Below, piece after piece: positions 15,568 through 24,112 of a stretch of 64,000 nucleotides of DNA; the first letter of the stretch is position 1; each line of letters opens with the position of its first letter. Both the position numbers and the translations under genes were made by a program. The notes below the pieces were generated by a model. It worked only from the letters and a program-made list of their open reading frames with translations. It ran no database searches and had not been told where the DNA came from. This stretch comes from Clostridia bacterium (GTDB lineage Bacteria > Bacillota > Clostridia > Christensenellales > Aristaeellaceae), in the NCBI GenBank assembly GCA_017429265.1, contig JAFRPG010000058.1, forward strand, positions 1 through 64,000. The letters run 5' to 3'.

Positions 15568-16818
15568 TCACTCTTCGTCCCCGGCCTTGAAGTTGTAGAT
15601 CGGCCGGATGTGCGAGACGATCTCCGCCGTGGGCGCGATGTTCGCGACGATCTCCTCCATGGGCTTGTAGGCGAAGGGCGACTCGTCGAGGGTCCCCTTG
15701 TTGACGCAGGTCGTGTAGATGCCCTTCATGGCCTCCCTGTAGTCCTTCATGGAGATCGAGGAACGGGCGTCCGAGCGGGACATCAGGCGGCCGGCACCGT
15801 GGGGCGCGGAGCTGTTCCAGTCCGGGTTGCCCTTCCCGACGCAGATCAGCGCGCCGTCCCGCATGTTGATCGGGATCAGCAGGCGCTCGCCCGCCATCGC
15901 CGAGACCGAGCCCTTCCGCAGGATCATATGCTCCAGGTCGATGTAGTTGTGGACGGTCTCAAACTGCTCCTCGGCGTGGAGCTTGCACTTTTTGAGGATG
16001 GTCTCGGTGATGATCCGGCGGTTGAGGGCGGCGTAGCGCTGCATGACGCCCATATCGTGCAGGTAGTCGTCCAGGAGGTCGCCCTAGCACCAGGAGACCT
16101 CGTAGGGCACCGTCACCTCCGCCTCCGGCAGGGAGGCCAGCCACTCCGGCAGGCGCTTGCTGATCTCCCGCTCGAGCCCTTCGTCACGCAGCTGCTGAAT
16201 GAAGGCCTTCTGCCGCTCGGCGATTTCGGCCTTGCGCCGGTCACCCAGGCCGTTCAGGCGGTCGTAGGCCTGCTTCTGGTAGTATTCGGCGACGTCCTTG
16301 CCGCTGCGCCGGGAACCGGTGTGCACCACCAGCCAGATGTTTTCCTCCTCGTCCCGGTCCAGCTCCCAGAAGTGGTTGCCGCCGCCCAGGGTGCCCAGGC
16401 TCAGGTCGAAGACCTGCTCCGAGACCTTGCAGTTCGGCCGGCGGAAGCAGGCCAGCTCCTCCGCGGAGATGCCGTCCGAGAGACTGTGCGGAGAGGAGCG
16501 CATCCGCATGCCGGCCGGGATCTCCGCCTGGCTGACGCTGTCGAATTTCGGGAGGTCGATGCGCTTTTCCTTCAGCCTTGTGGCCAGCATGCCGCAGCCG
16601 ATGTCCACGCCCACCAGGTTGGGGATCACCTTGTCCGTGACGGTCATGGTGGTGCCGATGACGCAGCCCGCGCCGGCGTGGCAGTCCGGCATGATGCGGA
16701 CCTTCGCGCCGGCCGCGCAGGGCTGGTTCATCAGGTTGAGGATCTGGGCGGCGGTCGCGTCGTCGCAGCGGTCGGTGAAGACCTTCGCCTGATTGTATTT
16801 GCCGGTGATTTCGATCAT
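15568..16818 (-). pseudogene. rtcB: RNA-splicing ligase RtcB with in-frame TAG
   Basis: An RtcB-type 3'-phosphate/5'-OH RNA ligase. Every core motif is present in one frame: MPDCHAG, VGVDIGCGM, GTLGGGNHFWELD, HTGSR and the GMP-accepting His in NSSAPHGAGRLMSRSDA. A single TAG at 16084-16086 falls within SWC-stop-GDLLDDYLHDMG, where the family has EG or similar; GAG to TAG explains it. Start is ATG 16818 behind GAGGTGA. TAG is used as an ordinary stop by neighbours (for example at 4153 and 55671), so recoding is unlikely without further evidence. A mutation, a sequencing error or rare read-through remain possible. Confidence 0.85.
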
Positions 16819-16840
16819 GGGGGTCACCTCGGTATTTTTG

Positions 16841-17111
16841 CTCTTTACGGTAAGTTCGGGAAAACCATATGGGAGGAGATTCGCGCTCTGCGGAGCGCGC
16901 CAGGGGCTTTCCGATCGCCCCTGGACCCTTCGGGATCGACTCTTTCTTGTTTGGCATTTTACAAAGTAGTGTTGATAAACGAACCTTACATTGCCAAAAC
17001 CTTTCTTAACGGGACGGTCCCGAAGGAGTCCAGAGGGCGATCGGAAAGCCCTCTGGTGCGCCCGCAGGCGCATCCCCTCATAGACGGAGTTTTCCCAACT
17101 AAACGTGAGCC
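16841..17111 (+). repeat. Palindromic repeat R4 with 9-bp flanking duplication
   Basis: A 271-bp copy flanked by a perfect 9-bp direct repeat, GTATTTTTG (16832-16840 and 17112-17120), which looks like a target-site duplication. It has the left hairpins GCGCTCTGCGGAGCGC and CCAGGGGC/GCCCCTGG, a core with TTTGGCA...TGCCAAA, then the mirrored right half (CCAGAGGG/CCCTCTGG, TGCGCC/GGCGCA). It is wedged between rtcB and ylxP, 22 bp from the rtcB start. Ends are diverged from GGTTCTTCACG. Confidence 0.88.
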
Positions 17112-17175
17112 GTATTTTTGGTGTATGATTCCGCCGAAGCCGGCAGAATTTGCCGCACGCGGCGCGTATTTCGTG

Positions 17176-17181
17176 TATAAT
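17176..17181 (+). promoter_or_regulatory. Extended -10 box for ylxP operon
   Basis: TATAAT at 17176-17181 preceded directly by TG, 51 bp before the DUF503 gene. No clear -35 is present. Confidence 0.45.
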
Positions 17182-17231
17182 GGGGGGAGAGAAAGGGCGC
17201 GGACGGCCCGCCCTGCACGGAGGGATGAGAG

Positions 17232-17525
17232 ATGGACTTTAGTGTGATGATCGCGGTCATGACCTTCCGCCTCCGCGCACCCTGGGTGCACAGCCTGAAG
17301 GAGAAGCGGATGATCGTCAAAAGCCTTGTGGCGCAGCTGCAGACCCGCTTCCGGGTCTCGGCGGCGGAGATCGGTGAGCAGGATACCCATCAGATCATCG
17401 TCATCGGCGCGGCGGCCGTCGTGCCGCACCGCGCGCTGGCGGACAGCCTGATGGACGCAGTCTCCGCCTTTGTGGAGGAAAACACGGAGGCCGAGGTCCT
17501 GGAGGAAACCCGCGAGATCCGATGA
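17232..17525 (+). CDS. YlxP-like DUF503 protein
   Basis: A 97-residue DUF503 (YlxP) protein. The conserved LRAPWVHSLKEKRMIVKSLVAQLQTRF-type block lies near the N-terminus (seen in parts), followed by RVSAAEIGEQDTHQ. In other Bacillota ylxP sits in the nusA-infB-rbfA operon and is linked to ribosome function; here it stands alone with a PhzF gene 15 bp downstream. Confidence 0.88.
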   Translation: MDFSVMIAVMTFRLRAPWVHSLKEKRMIVKSLVAQLQTRFRVSAAEIGEQDTHQIIVIGAAAVVPHRALADSLMDAVSAFVEENTEAEVLEETREIR

Positions 17526-17540
17526 GAGAGGAGAAGCAGG

Positions 17541-18326
17541 ATGCTGAAACAGTACATCGTCGACGCCTTTACGGACAGGCCCTTTTCCGGGAATCCGGCG
17601 GCTGTCTGCGTGGCGGACCGCTGGCCGAAGGAGGCCTCCATGATGCTGCTGGCCATGGAGAACAACCTGTCGGAGACAGCCTTCCTCGTTCGGGAGGAGG
17701 ACGGCTGGCGCCTGCGCTGGTTCACCCCGGGGACCGAGGTGGACCTGTGCGGCCACGCGACCCTGGCCTCCGCCTTCGTGATCCTGAATCTCGTCGAGCC
17801 GGGGAGCGATACGGTCCGCTTCCTTACGCGAAGCGGCGTCCTGACGGTCCGGCGGAAGGGCGGCCTCTACGAGATGGACTTCCCGACCTGCGACATGAAG
17901 GAGATCCCGGTCACCGACGCGATGGAGCGGGCCTTTGGGGTCCGTCCGGTCAAAGCGCTGCTGGGGACGGACCTGGTGTGCGTGTTTGAAACGGAGGAGC
18001 AGGTGCGGACCATGACGCCGGACCAGGGCCTGCTGAAAGCCCTGGAGGGACGGATCCAGAACGCCACGGCGCGGGGGAGGGAGACCGACTGCGTCTCCCG
18101 CAGCTTCTGCCCGAAGCTGGCGATCCCAGAGGATCCGGTCTGCGGGTCGGCTCACTGCCAGATCGCGGAGTACTGGTCACGCGAACTGGGAAAGAAAACG
18201 ATCACCGCTTACCAGGCGTCGAAGCGCGGCGGATACCTGCGCTGCGAGATGCGGGGCGGCGGCCGGATCGCCATCAGCGGCGAAGCGGTGCTCGTGGCCG
18301 TCTCGGAGATCGCCGCGGCGCTGTGA
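17541..18326 (+). CDS. PhzF family isomerase/epimerase
   Basis: A 261-residue PhzF-like protein with DapF fold. The start region YIVDAFTDRPFSGNPAAVC, catalytic Glu in NNLSETAF, GHATLASAF and DPVCGSAHC are the family hallmarks. Members isomerise small acids; the true substrate is unknown outside phenazine producers, and no phenazine genes are present. It follows ylxP by 15 bp. Confidence 0.9.
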   Translation: MLKQYIVDAFTDRPFSGNPAAVCVADRWPKEASMMLLAMENNLSETAFLVREEDGWRLRWFTPGTEVDLCGHATLASAFVILNLVEPGSDTVRFLTRSGVLTVRRKGGLYEMDFPTCDMKEIPVTDAMERAFGVRPVKALLGTDLVCVFETEEQVRTMTPDQGLLKALEGRIQNATARGRETDCVSRSFCPKLAIPEDPVCGSAHCQIAEYWSRELGKKTITAYQASKRGGYLRCEMRGGGRIAISGEAVLVAVSEIAAAL

Positions 18327-18338
18327 TGCCTCCGGACC

Positions 18339-18947
18339 TCAGTAATCCTCCACGTCGAACCGGCGGTCTTTGAAATAGAAATCCCGGTCGGCCTCGGTGA
18401 TGTACCGCAGGACCCTGCAGGGATTGCCCGCGGCGATGGCGTTGTCGGGGATGTCTTTGGTCACGACGCTGCCCGCGCCGATCACGGCGTTGTTCCCGAT
18501 GGTCACGCCGGGCATGATGACGGCGTTGCCGCCGAGCCACACGTTGTCCCCGATCGTGACGGCGATCCCGTATTCGTAGCCGGAGTTGCGCGAATCCGGA
18601 TGGACGGGGTGTCCGGCCGTGTAGATCGACACGTTCGGGGCGATCTGCGCGTTCTTTCCGATCCGGACCTTTCCCACGTCCAGGATGGTCAGGTTGTAGT
18701 TCGCGAAGAAGTTCTCCCCGACCTCGATGTTATATCCGTAATCGCAGTGGAACGGCGGCTCGATGTGAACGACGCGGCCGGTTTTCCCGAGGATCTCCCG
18801 GATGAGCCGATCCTGCTCCTCCTCATCCTCCGGCGGCAGCAGATTGTAGCGGCGGATGCGCTTCTTATTCTCCAGACGCTCCTCGCTCAGCCCGTCCAGC
18901 CAGGCCTTGTACGGCAGTCCGGCCAGCATCCTTTCTTTCTGGTTCAC
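18339..18947 (-). CDS. Maltose/galactoside O-acetyltransferase family protein
   Basis: A 202-residue left-handed beta-helix acetyltransferase. The Maa-type N-terminus NQKERMLAGLPYKAWL, hexapeptide repeats (IGKNAQIAPNVSIYTAGHP, IGDNVWLGGNAVIMPG) and the terminal GNPCRVLRYI are diagnostic. It transfers acetyl from acetyl-CoA to a sugar. The likely start is GTG 18947 behind GAGGG; the ATG at 18971 has no site. It converges with phzF. Confidence 0.9.
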   Translation of the reverse strand: MNQKERMLAGLPYKAWLDGLSEERLENKKRIRRYNLLPPEDEEEQDRLIREILGKTGRVVHIEPPFHCDYGYNIEVGENFFANYNLTILDVGKVRIGKNAQIAPNVSIYTAGHPVHPDSRNSGYEYGIAVTIGDNVWLGGNAVIMPGVTIGNNAVIGAGSVVTKDIPDNAIAAGNPCRVLRYITEADRDFYFKDRRFDVEDY

Positions 18948-19084
18948 GGAGGGTCCCTCACTTTCTCTCATCGGTCGGTTATCGTTGATCATTCCGGTGT
19001 TCCGCGGGCTGCGCACCGGGAAGCGGTGATGAAGGCGGAACATGGGCTCATCCCGGGTTCCCTGCAATCCTTGAACAATGTGGC

Positions 19085-19372
19085 TTATCACGGAAAGTTC
19101 GGGGAAGCAAATTGGGAGGGGGTTCGCGCTCTGCGGAGCGCGCCAGGGGCTTTCCGATCGCCCCTGGACCCTTCGGGGCCGTCTCTTCCTTGTCAGTTGT
19201 CGGGTAAGGCTGAAAGCAAAGCCTAGCATTCCATCAAAAACCTGACAATTCCCAAGAATATTTTAACGGGACGGCCCCGAAGGAGTCCAGAGGGCGATCG
19301 GAAAGCCCTCTGGTGCGCCCGCAGGCGCATTCCCTCACCAGCGGAGTTTCCCTAACAAAACGTGAAGAACAC
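19085..19372 (+). repeat. Palindromic repeat R5 with 10-bp flanking duplication
   Basis: A 288-bp copy flanked by ACAATGTGGC at 19075-19084 and 19373-19382, a perfect 10-bp direct repeat. Left half, right half and mirrored GGCCGTC/GACGGCC are intact. The core pairs as TTGTCAG/CTGACAA and AGGCT/AGCCT, the same subtype as R7. Confidence 0.88.
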
Positions 19373-19425
19373 ACAATGTGGCACGAAGAAATGAAACTAC
19401 TGAATCATACCCCTCATCAGTAATG

Positions 19426-19554
19426 GGAAACATGTCCACTGACAGCTGCCTGTTCATAAAAACCGCAGCTTGGAACATATCAACTTTTCCCTGTTCGGCA
19501 GGAACATGTCAACGGATTTCAGGCACTCGTCCGCAAACGGAAACATGTCGGCAA
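19426..19554. mobile_element. Array of four GGAA(A)CATGTC repeats, possible IS end
   Basis: Four imperfect direct repeats, GGAAACATGTCCACT (19426), GGAACATATCAACTT (19472), GGAACATGTCAACGG (19501) and GGAAACATGTCGGCA (19539), occur in 130 bp without coding sequence. Multiple short terminal repeats like these are typical of IS21-family ends, but no transposase remains, so this is offered as a possible relic. It abuts the AT-richer gene at 19600. Confidence 0.4.
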
Positions 19555-19599
19555 CTGGTATTTTTCACTACTTTCAGCATTGCGCTGCCTTGTATATGA

Positions 19600-20259
19600 T
19601 CAATATTCGTAGGATTGATTTACTTTCCTAAGTGCAGCCACATAATCGCAGCCTTTTTCTTTCACATCTTCTGGATTTATCGGATAATGGACATTGTAAA
19701 GTACACCTTTACCTCCGAACATGTCCTCCAGATAATCCTTCTCTATATGCCCGCCTACGACTTCAAGGCAAATCATAACATGATCATCACCCGGCACAAT
19801 TTCTTTCTCCCACAAATATTGGCACTCAAGGTTCATGAAACACTCAGCGACCATCGGCGCTTCTATCCATGAAGCTTTTTCCGCAGTAAGCCCTGATGAA
19901 GTGATCTCATCCGTCTCGAACTGATTGTTCTGTATCGTCTTCATGCAGGCTTTGTACAAATCAGAAGACATGAAATTCAGCACTGCTGCCTTCTTTTCGT
20001 TTAGGCTTTGGTAAAGATGCCCACACTTATTCACGCTGCATAGAATCACGTAATACCCGCCTCCATGATTCGCGCTCGTAAAACCTGCCCATGACTGCAT
20101 CGCAGCATTTGGCTGTCCGTTAGATTTATATGTAGTGACAAGAAACATCGGTGTTGGTATTCCCATAATGAATTCTTTCCAGTCAAACCCGAAGTTTTTT
20201 GCAAATTCTCCGTATGTCCCCCTCATAGATTCAGGCATTTCTTTGTATTGGTATTTCAT
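19600..20259 (-). CDS. Flavin reductase family protein, AT-rich
   Basis: A 219-residue flavin reductase-like protein (PTPMFLVTTYKSNGQPNAAMQSW and the FMSSDLYKACMKTIQNN region). It probably binds FMN. Start is ATG 20259 behind GGAGGGCAGGA. Base composition is far lower in GC than any neighbour and codon use differs (many AAT, TTT, TAT), which points to recent transfer, in line with the IS-like repeats beside it. Confidence 0.8.
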   Translation of the reverse strand: MKYQYKEMPESMRGTYGEFAKNFGFDWKEFIMGIPTPMFLVTTYKSNGQPNAAMQSWAGFTSANHGGGYYVILCSVNKCGHLYQSLNEKKAAVLNFMSSDLYKACMKTIQNNQFETDEITSSGLTAEKASWIEAPMVAECFMNLECQYLWEKEIVPGDDHVMICLEVVGGHIEKDYLEDMFGGKGVLYNVHYPINPEDVKEKGCDYVAALRKVNQSYEY

Positions 20260-20452
20260 CTTTATTCCTGCCCTCCGTACTAAATCCAACATAAGAACCA
20301 ACTTCAATTATCCCGACAACCTTCGATTTGTCAATTCAATGACAGCATTTTTATAGTCACAACCCGGCTCGGGTGAGTTTCACAACTGATTCTACATGGC
20401 GGCAAACCATGTATGTGAGTGCCGGAACAGGTCCGGGAACGGACGGCACGGA

Positions 20453-21385
20453 TCACACTCCGGGCATCCCGATCTGCGGATCGATCCAGCTCTCCTGGCG
20501 GGCCTCATGGATCCTGTCGTCGGGGCGCAGATGCCCGATCAGGAGCGGGGAATCGGGGTCGTGCAGGCGCATGTTCGCCCTCACGGTCTGCGCATCGTCG
20601 TTCGCGTAGCAGTAGCGGCACAGGTGACCGCAGGAGCTGTAGGCCCCGATGTCACCGCCCAGGTAACAGGCGCAGTCGCCACGGGCGGGCCTGAAGGACG
20701 GGACCTTCAGCCGGAGCCCCAGCGCGCGCTCGTACATCGCGACGGTCATGCATCCGCCGCAGTCGGCGCCGAAGGGGGCCAGCTCGTTCCCCTCCGCACA
20801 GGGGCGGACCGTCATCCCGTGCTCCCGCGCGATCCCGATCATGGCTTTCCCCAGTGCAAGCCTTTCCTCCCGGGGGACGGGGCGCGCCTCCGGAAAGCCG
20901 CGCTTTGTCTTTTCATACAGGTCGATGAAGCTGATGACGACCGTACGGGTGTAACCGGACAGGGCTCCGGCTATGTACGCGAACGCCCGGAGATGCCGTT
21001 CCGCCGGCCATTCCCCGCTGATCAGGATCGGATCGTACCGCCAGCCGACACGGTCGATGCCCACGGCCTCCGACAGCCGCCGGAAGCTCTCCAGGACCTG
21101 CCGCTTGTCCGGCACATGGGGCTCAAGATCCTTCCCGTAGGGCGTGACCGTCACATACCAGAACTGGCCGAACGGGCGGAGCAGTTCCAGGTGCGGCAGC
21201 ATGGGCGCGGGGTTCTTGGTGCAGAAGCCGATGAGGTCCACCACGTCCGGGGTCAGGCGGTAGCGGGTGACCTGCTGCGGGTTGTACGGATTCCGCACGA
21301 GCACAAAGCCGGCCTTCAGCCGGTTCACGAACCACCGCGAATAGAAGGCCGGGATATCCGTGCGCTGGCCGGTGTTGATGATCAT
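20453..21385 (-). CDS. DUF1848 family protein
   Basis: A 310-residue DUF1848 protein. RTDIPAFYSRWFVNRLKAGF near the start and GHLCRYCYAND with CGGC and CACYLGGD near the end are typical. The C-terminal Cys cluster and overall TIM-barrel-like pattern resemble radical SAM enzymes such as spore photoproduct lyase relatives, but the function is unknown. It is a single gene with its own ATG at 21385. Confidence 0.85.
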   Translation of the reverse strand: MIINTGQRTDIPAFYSRWFVNRLKAGFVLVRNPYNPQQVTRYRLTPDVVDLIGFCTKNPAPMLPHLELLRPFGQFWYVTVTPYGKDLEPHVPDKRQVLESFRRLSEAVGIDRVGWRYDPILISGEWPAERHLRAFAYIAGALSGYTRTVVISFIDLYEKTKRGFPEARPVPREERLALGKAMIGIAREHGMTVRPCAEGNELAPFGADCGGCMTVAMYERALGLRLKVPSFRPARGDCACYLGGDIGAYSSCGHLCRYCYANDDAQTVRANMRLHDPDSPLLIGHLRPDDRIHEARQESWIDPQIGMPGV

Positions 21386-21513
21386 GGAATCAGCCTCCGG
21401 ATGATGCGGTGCCGCCGCAGCGGTCCCGATTCATCATCACGGCCATTCTACACCCATCGCGCCGAAACCGCAACCCATGCGGCCGCCGGAGCCTTTCATG
21501 CGCACCGGTCCGC

Positions 21514-21621
21514 TTACCGGCGGCTGTCAGTTTCCCTCTGGGACGGGCTCCGGTAAGCAAGCTGGGCCAGATCGAAGATCAGGTCCAGGAATTGAAGCAG
21601 AATTTCAAACAGGATGAACAT
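21514..21621 (-). CDS. Small hydrophobic protein (35 aa)
   Basis: A 35-codon frame with a strong site (GGAAAGGAGGG, about eight bases before ATG 21621). The first 22 residues are a single amphipathic or membrane helix (MFILFEILLQFLDLIFDLAQ), the rest is polar and ends DSRR. It may be a small membrane peptide. No family is recognised; support comes only from the site and the hydrophobic pattern. Confidence 0.4.
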   Translation of the reverse strand: MFILFEILLQFLDLIFDLAQLAYRSPSQRETDSRR

Positions 21622-21756
21622 CGGGGCGACCCTCCTTTCCGGCGATGCTTGTCCCATCGCTGTCATCCGTAATATCCGCGGGGCACGCGAAAGGTTACAG
21701 GATTTCCGGAAAAACTGAGAGGGGATAGCCTGAGGATTCGCTTGTGTGCCTGCGGC

Positions 21757-21785
21757 TTGCAAATCCTCCGATTCCCTGCTATGAT
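21757..21785 (+). promoter_or_regulatory. Promoter of metallophosphoesterase
   Basis: TTGCAA (21757-21762), 17 bp, TATGAT (21780-21785), about 85 bp before the GTG start at 21870. Confidence 0.65.
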
Positions 21786-21869
21786 GCTGTCAGACGCATG
21801 AACTCCGAAGAGAAAACTCTGCCGCGGGATATCGTTCCGCCACAGACATGAGAACAGGAGGAAAAGGCC

Positions 21870-22538
21870 GTGAAGATCGCCGTCCTCTCCGATACCCACA
21901 ATCTCCTCCGCCCGGAGGTGCTCGATCGGCTGCGGGGCTGCGGGGCCATCCTCCACGGGGGCGACATCAGCAGGCAGGACATCCTGGACCGGCTGGAGGA
22001 GCTCGCCCCGGTGTACGCGGTGCGCGGGAACAACGACGGGGAATGGGCGGCCCGCCTGCCGCTGAGGGCGGAGTTTGAACTGGCAGGCCTGCGTTTCTGC
22101 GTGGCGCACAAAAAGAAGGACCTTCCCGCGGACCTGAGCGCCTGCGACATCGCGGTCTGCGGGCATACCCACCGATACGACGAGACCTGGCTGCCCGCGG
22201 CCGGCGGCCGGCGCACCCTGCTGCTGAACCCCGGCAGCTGCGGCCCGCGGCGGTTCGTCCAGCCCGTCACGATGGCCATGCTGACCGTCGGGCCGGACGG
22301 GTGGAACGTCAGTCGCATCGATCTGCCGCACGCCGCGAGGGAATCCGCTCCGAAGCCCGGCACGGACATCCGCGGGCAGATCGAACTGGTGATGCGGGAG
22401 ACCCGGAAGGGGAAGAGTCCGGCGGAGATCGCCCGGCACGCCGGCATGGACGAGGCGCTGGCGGAGCAGATCGCGCGGCTGTATGTGACGCACCCCGGCG
22501 TGACGGCGGACGGGATCATGACGAAAATGGGGCTGTGA
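21870..22538 (+). CDS. YfcE/MJ0936 metallophosphoesterase
   Basis: A 222-residue calcineurin-like phosphoesterase. The metal motifs SDTHN, HGGDI, RGNND and CGHTHR occur in order. About 60 C-terminal residues form an extension with a helix-turn-helix-like look (SPAEIARHAGMDEALAEQIARLY), longer than the basic family. The GTG start has AGGAGGAAAAGGCC. Expected substrate is a phosphodiester; biological role unknown. Confidence 0.88.
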   Translation: MKIAVLSDTHNLLRPEVLDRLRGCGAILHGGDISRQDILDRLEELAPVYAVRGNNDGEWAARLPLRAEFELAGLRFCVAHKKKDLPADLSACDIAVCGHTHRYDETWLPAAGGRRTLLLNPGSCGPRRFVQPVTMAMLTVGPDGWNVSRIDLPHAARESAPKPGTDIRGQIELVMRETRKGKSPAEIARHAGMDEALAEQIARLYVTHPGVTADGIMTKMGL

Positions 22539-22580
22539 AGATCACGCCCCGGGGACAGTTTTTCACGGAAAGAGGGTGCC

Positions 22581-23480
22581 ATGGTGGAACGGGAGCCTGC
22601 CGGCGAACCGGTCCTTGTCTTCGGTTCGACCTGCGTGGACGTCCTCCTGCGGGTGCCGCACCTGCCGAGAAGCCAGGAGGATCTTCAGCCGCCCGGCCAG
22701 CGCTTCACGGTCGGCGGCTGCGCCTTCAATGCGGCGCACGCGCTGGGACGGGGCGGTGCGGACGTGACCTTCGTGACGCCCGTGGGGCTGCGGGGGCTGT
22801 ACGGCCCCTTCGTGCTGCGGCGGCTGCGGTCGCTCCCGTGGGCCAGGCCGGTGATCCTGCCCGATCGGGAGAACGGGTGCTGCTACTGCCTGGTGGAGCC
22901 CGGCGGCGAGCGCACCTTCCTCTCGGTGCACGGCGCGGAGTACGGCTTCGATCCCGCGTGGATGGAGCCGTACCGCGGCAGCCGCTTCGGCTGGGTCTAC
23001 GTCTGCGGCCTGGAGATCGGGGAACCGACCGGCGAAGCCCTGGTGACCTGGCTCGAAAACGCCGGGACCGGGCGGATCTTCTTTGCACCGGGGCCTCGCG
23101 CGGCACAGATCCCGCCGGAGCGGATCCGCCGGATGCTGGCCCTGCGGCCCGTCCTGCACCTGAACCGGGAGGAGGCGCTGACCCTCTCCGGCGCGGATGA
23201 CGTGCGCGGCGCCGCGGAAGCCCTCTTCGCGCGGACCGGTCAGCCCGTGATCGTTACCCTCGGCGCGGACGGCGCGGCCTTCGCGGACAGGGACGGGTTC
23301 CGGACCGTTCCGGCCTGCCCGGTAGAGCGGGTGACCGACACCGTCGGCGCCGGGGATGCCCATGCCGGTGCACTGCTCCTGGCCCTCTCCCGGGGCGAAC
23401 CGCTCGCACGCGCCGTCGCGCTCGCCAACCGCGCGGCCGCGCTGGCGGTGCAGACGGAGGGAAGCACGGCGGAGGACTGA
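22581..23480 (+). CDS. PfkB family sugar kinase
   Basis: A 299-residue ribokinase-like carbohydrate kinase. The N-terminal VFGSTCVDVLLRVP, VGGCAFNAAHALGRGG and the C-terminal DTVGAGDAHAGAL (with catalytic Asp) are the PfkB signatures. The sugar substrate cannot be read from the sequence. It begins 42 bp after the phosphoesterase and is probably cotranscribed. Confidence 0.9.
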   Translation: MVEREPAGEPVLVFGSTCVDVLLRVPHLPRSQEDLQPPGQRFTVGGCAFNAAHALGRGGADVTFVTPVGLRGLYGPFVLRRLRSLPWARPVILPDRENGCCYCLVEPGGERTFLSVHGAEYGFDPAWMEPYRGSRFGWVYVCGLEIGEPTGEALVTWLENAGTGRIFFAPGPRAAQIPPERIRRMLALRPVLHLNREEALTLSGADDVRGAAEALFARTGQPVIVTLGADGAAFADRDGFRTVPACPVERVTDTVGAGDAHAGALLLALSRGEPLARAVALANRAAALAVQTEGSTAED

Positions 23481-23517
23481 CACCGCCCCCGCGGGACTTG
23501 CCTTTCCGCGCCCGGGG

Positions 23518-23910
23518 TCAGTCGGCCCGATCCCTTCGCCTGTCGATCACGTAGGACTGAAAGCCCTTCCGGCAGCCGTTCTTTTCGTAGAAGGCTTCCA
23601 GCCCGGGCTGAGCGCCGAAATACAGCATGGTCGGCGTGTGCTCTTTCGCCAGACGGATGAGGCGGCTGCCGATCCCTTTTCTCCGATACGCCGGGAGCAC
23701 GAGCAGTTCCGTGATCGTTCCGAAGAAATATCCGTCCGTCAGCACGCGCAGACAGCCGACCAGCCTGTCTCCGTCATAGGCCGTGATGTTCATGGTCCTG
23801 GAGAGCGCGTCCCCGGTCCGGTCCGGGTCATAGCGGCCGGGCCACACCTGATTCACAAACGCGATGAATTCCGGCGCTTCCAGAAATTTGTCGTCTACCT
23901 GATAGTGCAT
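23518..23910 (-). CDS. GNAT acetyltransferase
   Basis: A 130-residue GNAT domain. TELLVLPAYRRKGIGSRLI is the acetyl-CoA-binding motif A, followed by LYFGAQPGLEAFYEKNG. Substrate unknown. The ATG at 23910 follows GGAGG; longer frames have no site. It converges with the PfkB gene. Confidence 0.85.
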   Translation of the reverse strand: MHYQVDDKFLEAPEFIAFVNQVWPGRYDPDRTGDALSRTMNITAYDGDRLVGCLRVLTDGYFFGTITELLVLPAYRRKGIGSRLIRLAKEHTPTMLYFGAQPGLEAFYEKNGCRKGFQSYVIDRRRDRAD

Positions 23911-24112
23911 ATGTCCTCCGCAGATGTCCTGTCGTTCCGATGCCTGCCTTGTCTCACCGGCATGATAGCACAGACAGGCCGGTTCAGGAAGACCGGCGGA
24001 GGGCGGGACGATTGAAAAACCGGGCAGTTCTGCTGTCATACAGGGAGAATATACGGACAATCGGCGCATGGCCTGCGAGACATGCCGTACACAAACGATC
24101 GGGAGGGATACC

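Noticed and set aside
15568..16818. Pyrrolysine or stop-codon reassignment explaining the TAG in rtcB
   Set aside because: TAG ends other genes here (for example 4153 and 55671), and the residue affected is normally Glu or similar, not a catalytic site known to need a special amino acid.
22540..22575. Another copy of the palindromic repeat before the PfkB gene
   Set aside because: Only TTTTTCACGGAAAG resembles the left end; no hairpins follow. It may share the smaller GACAGTTTT motif but is too short to call.
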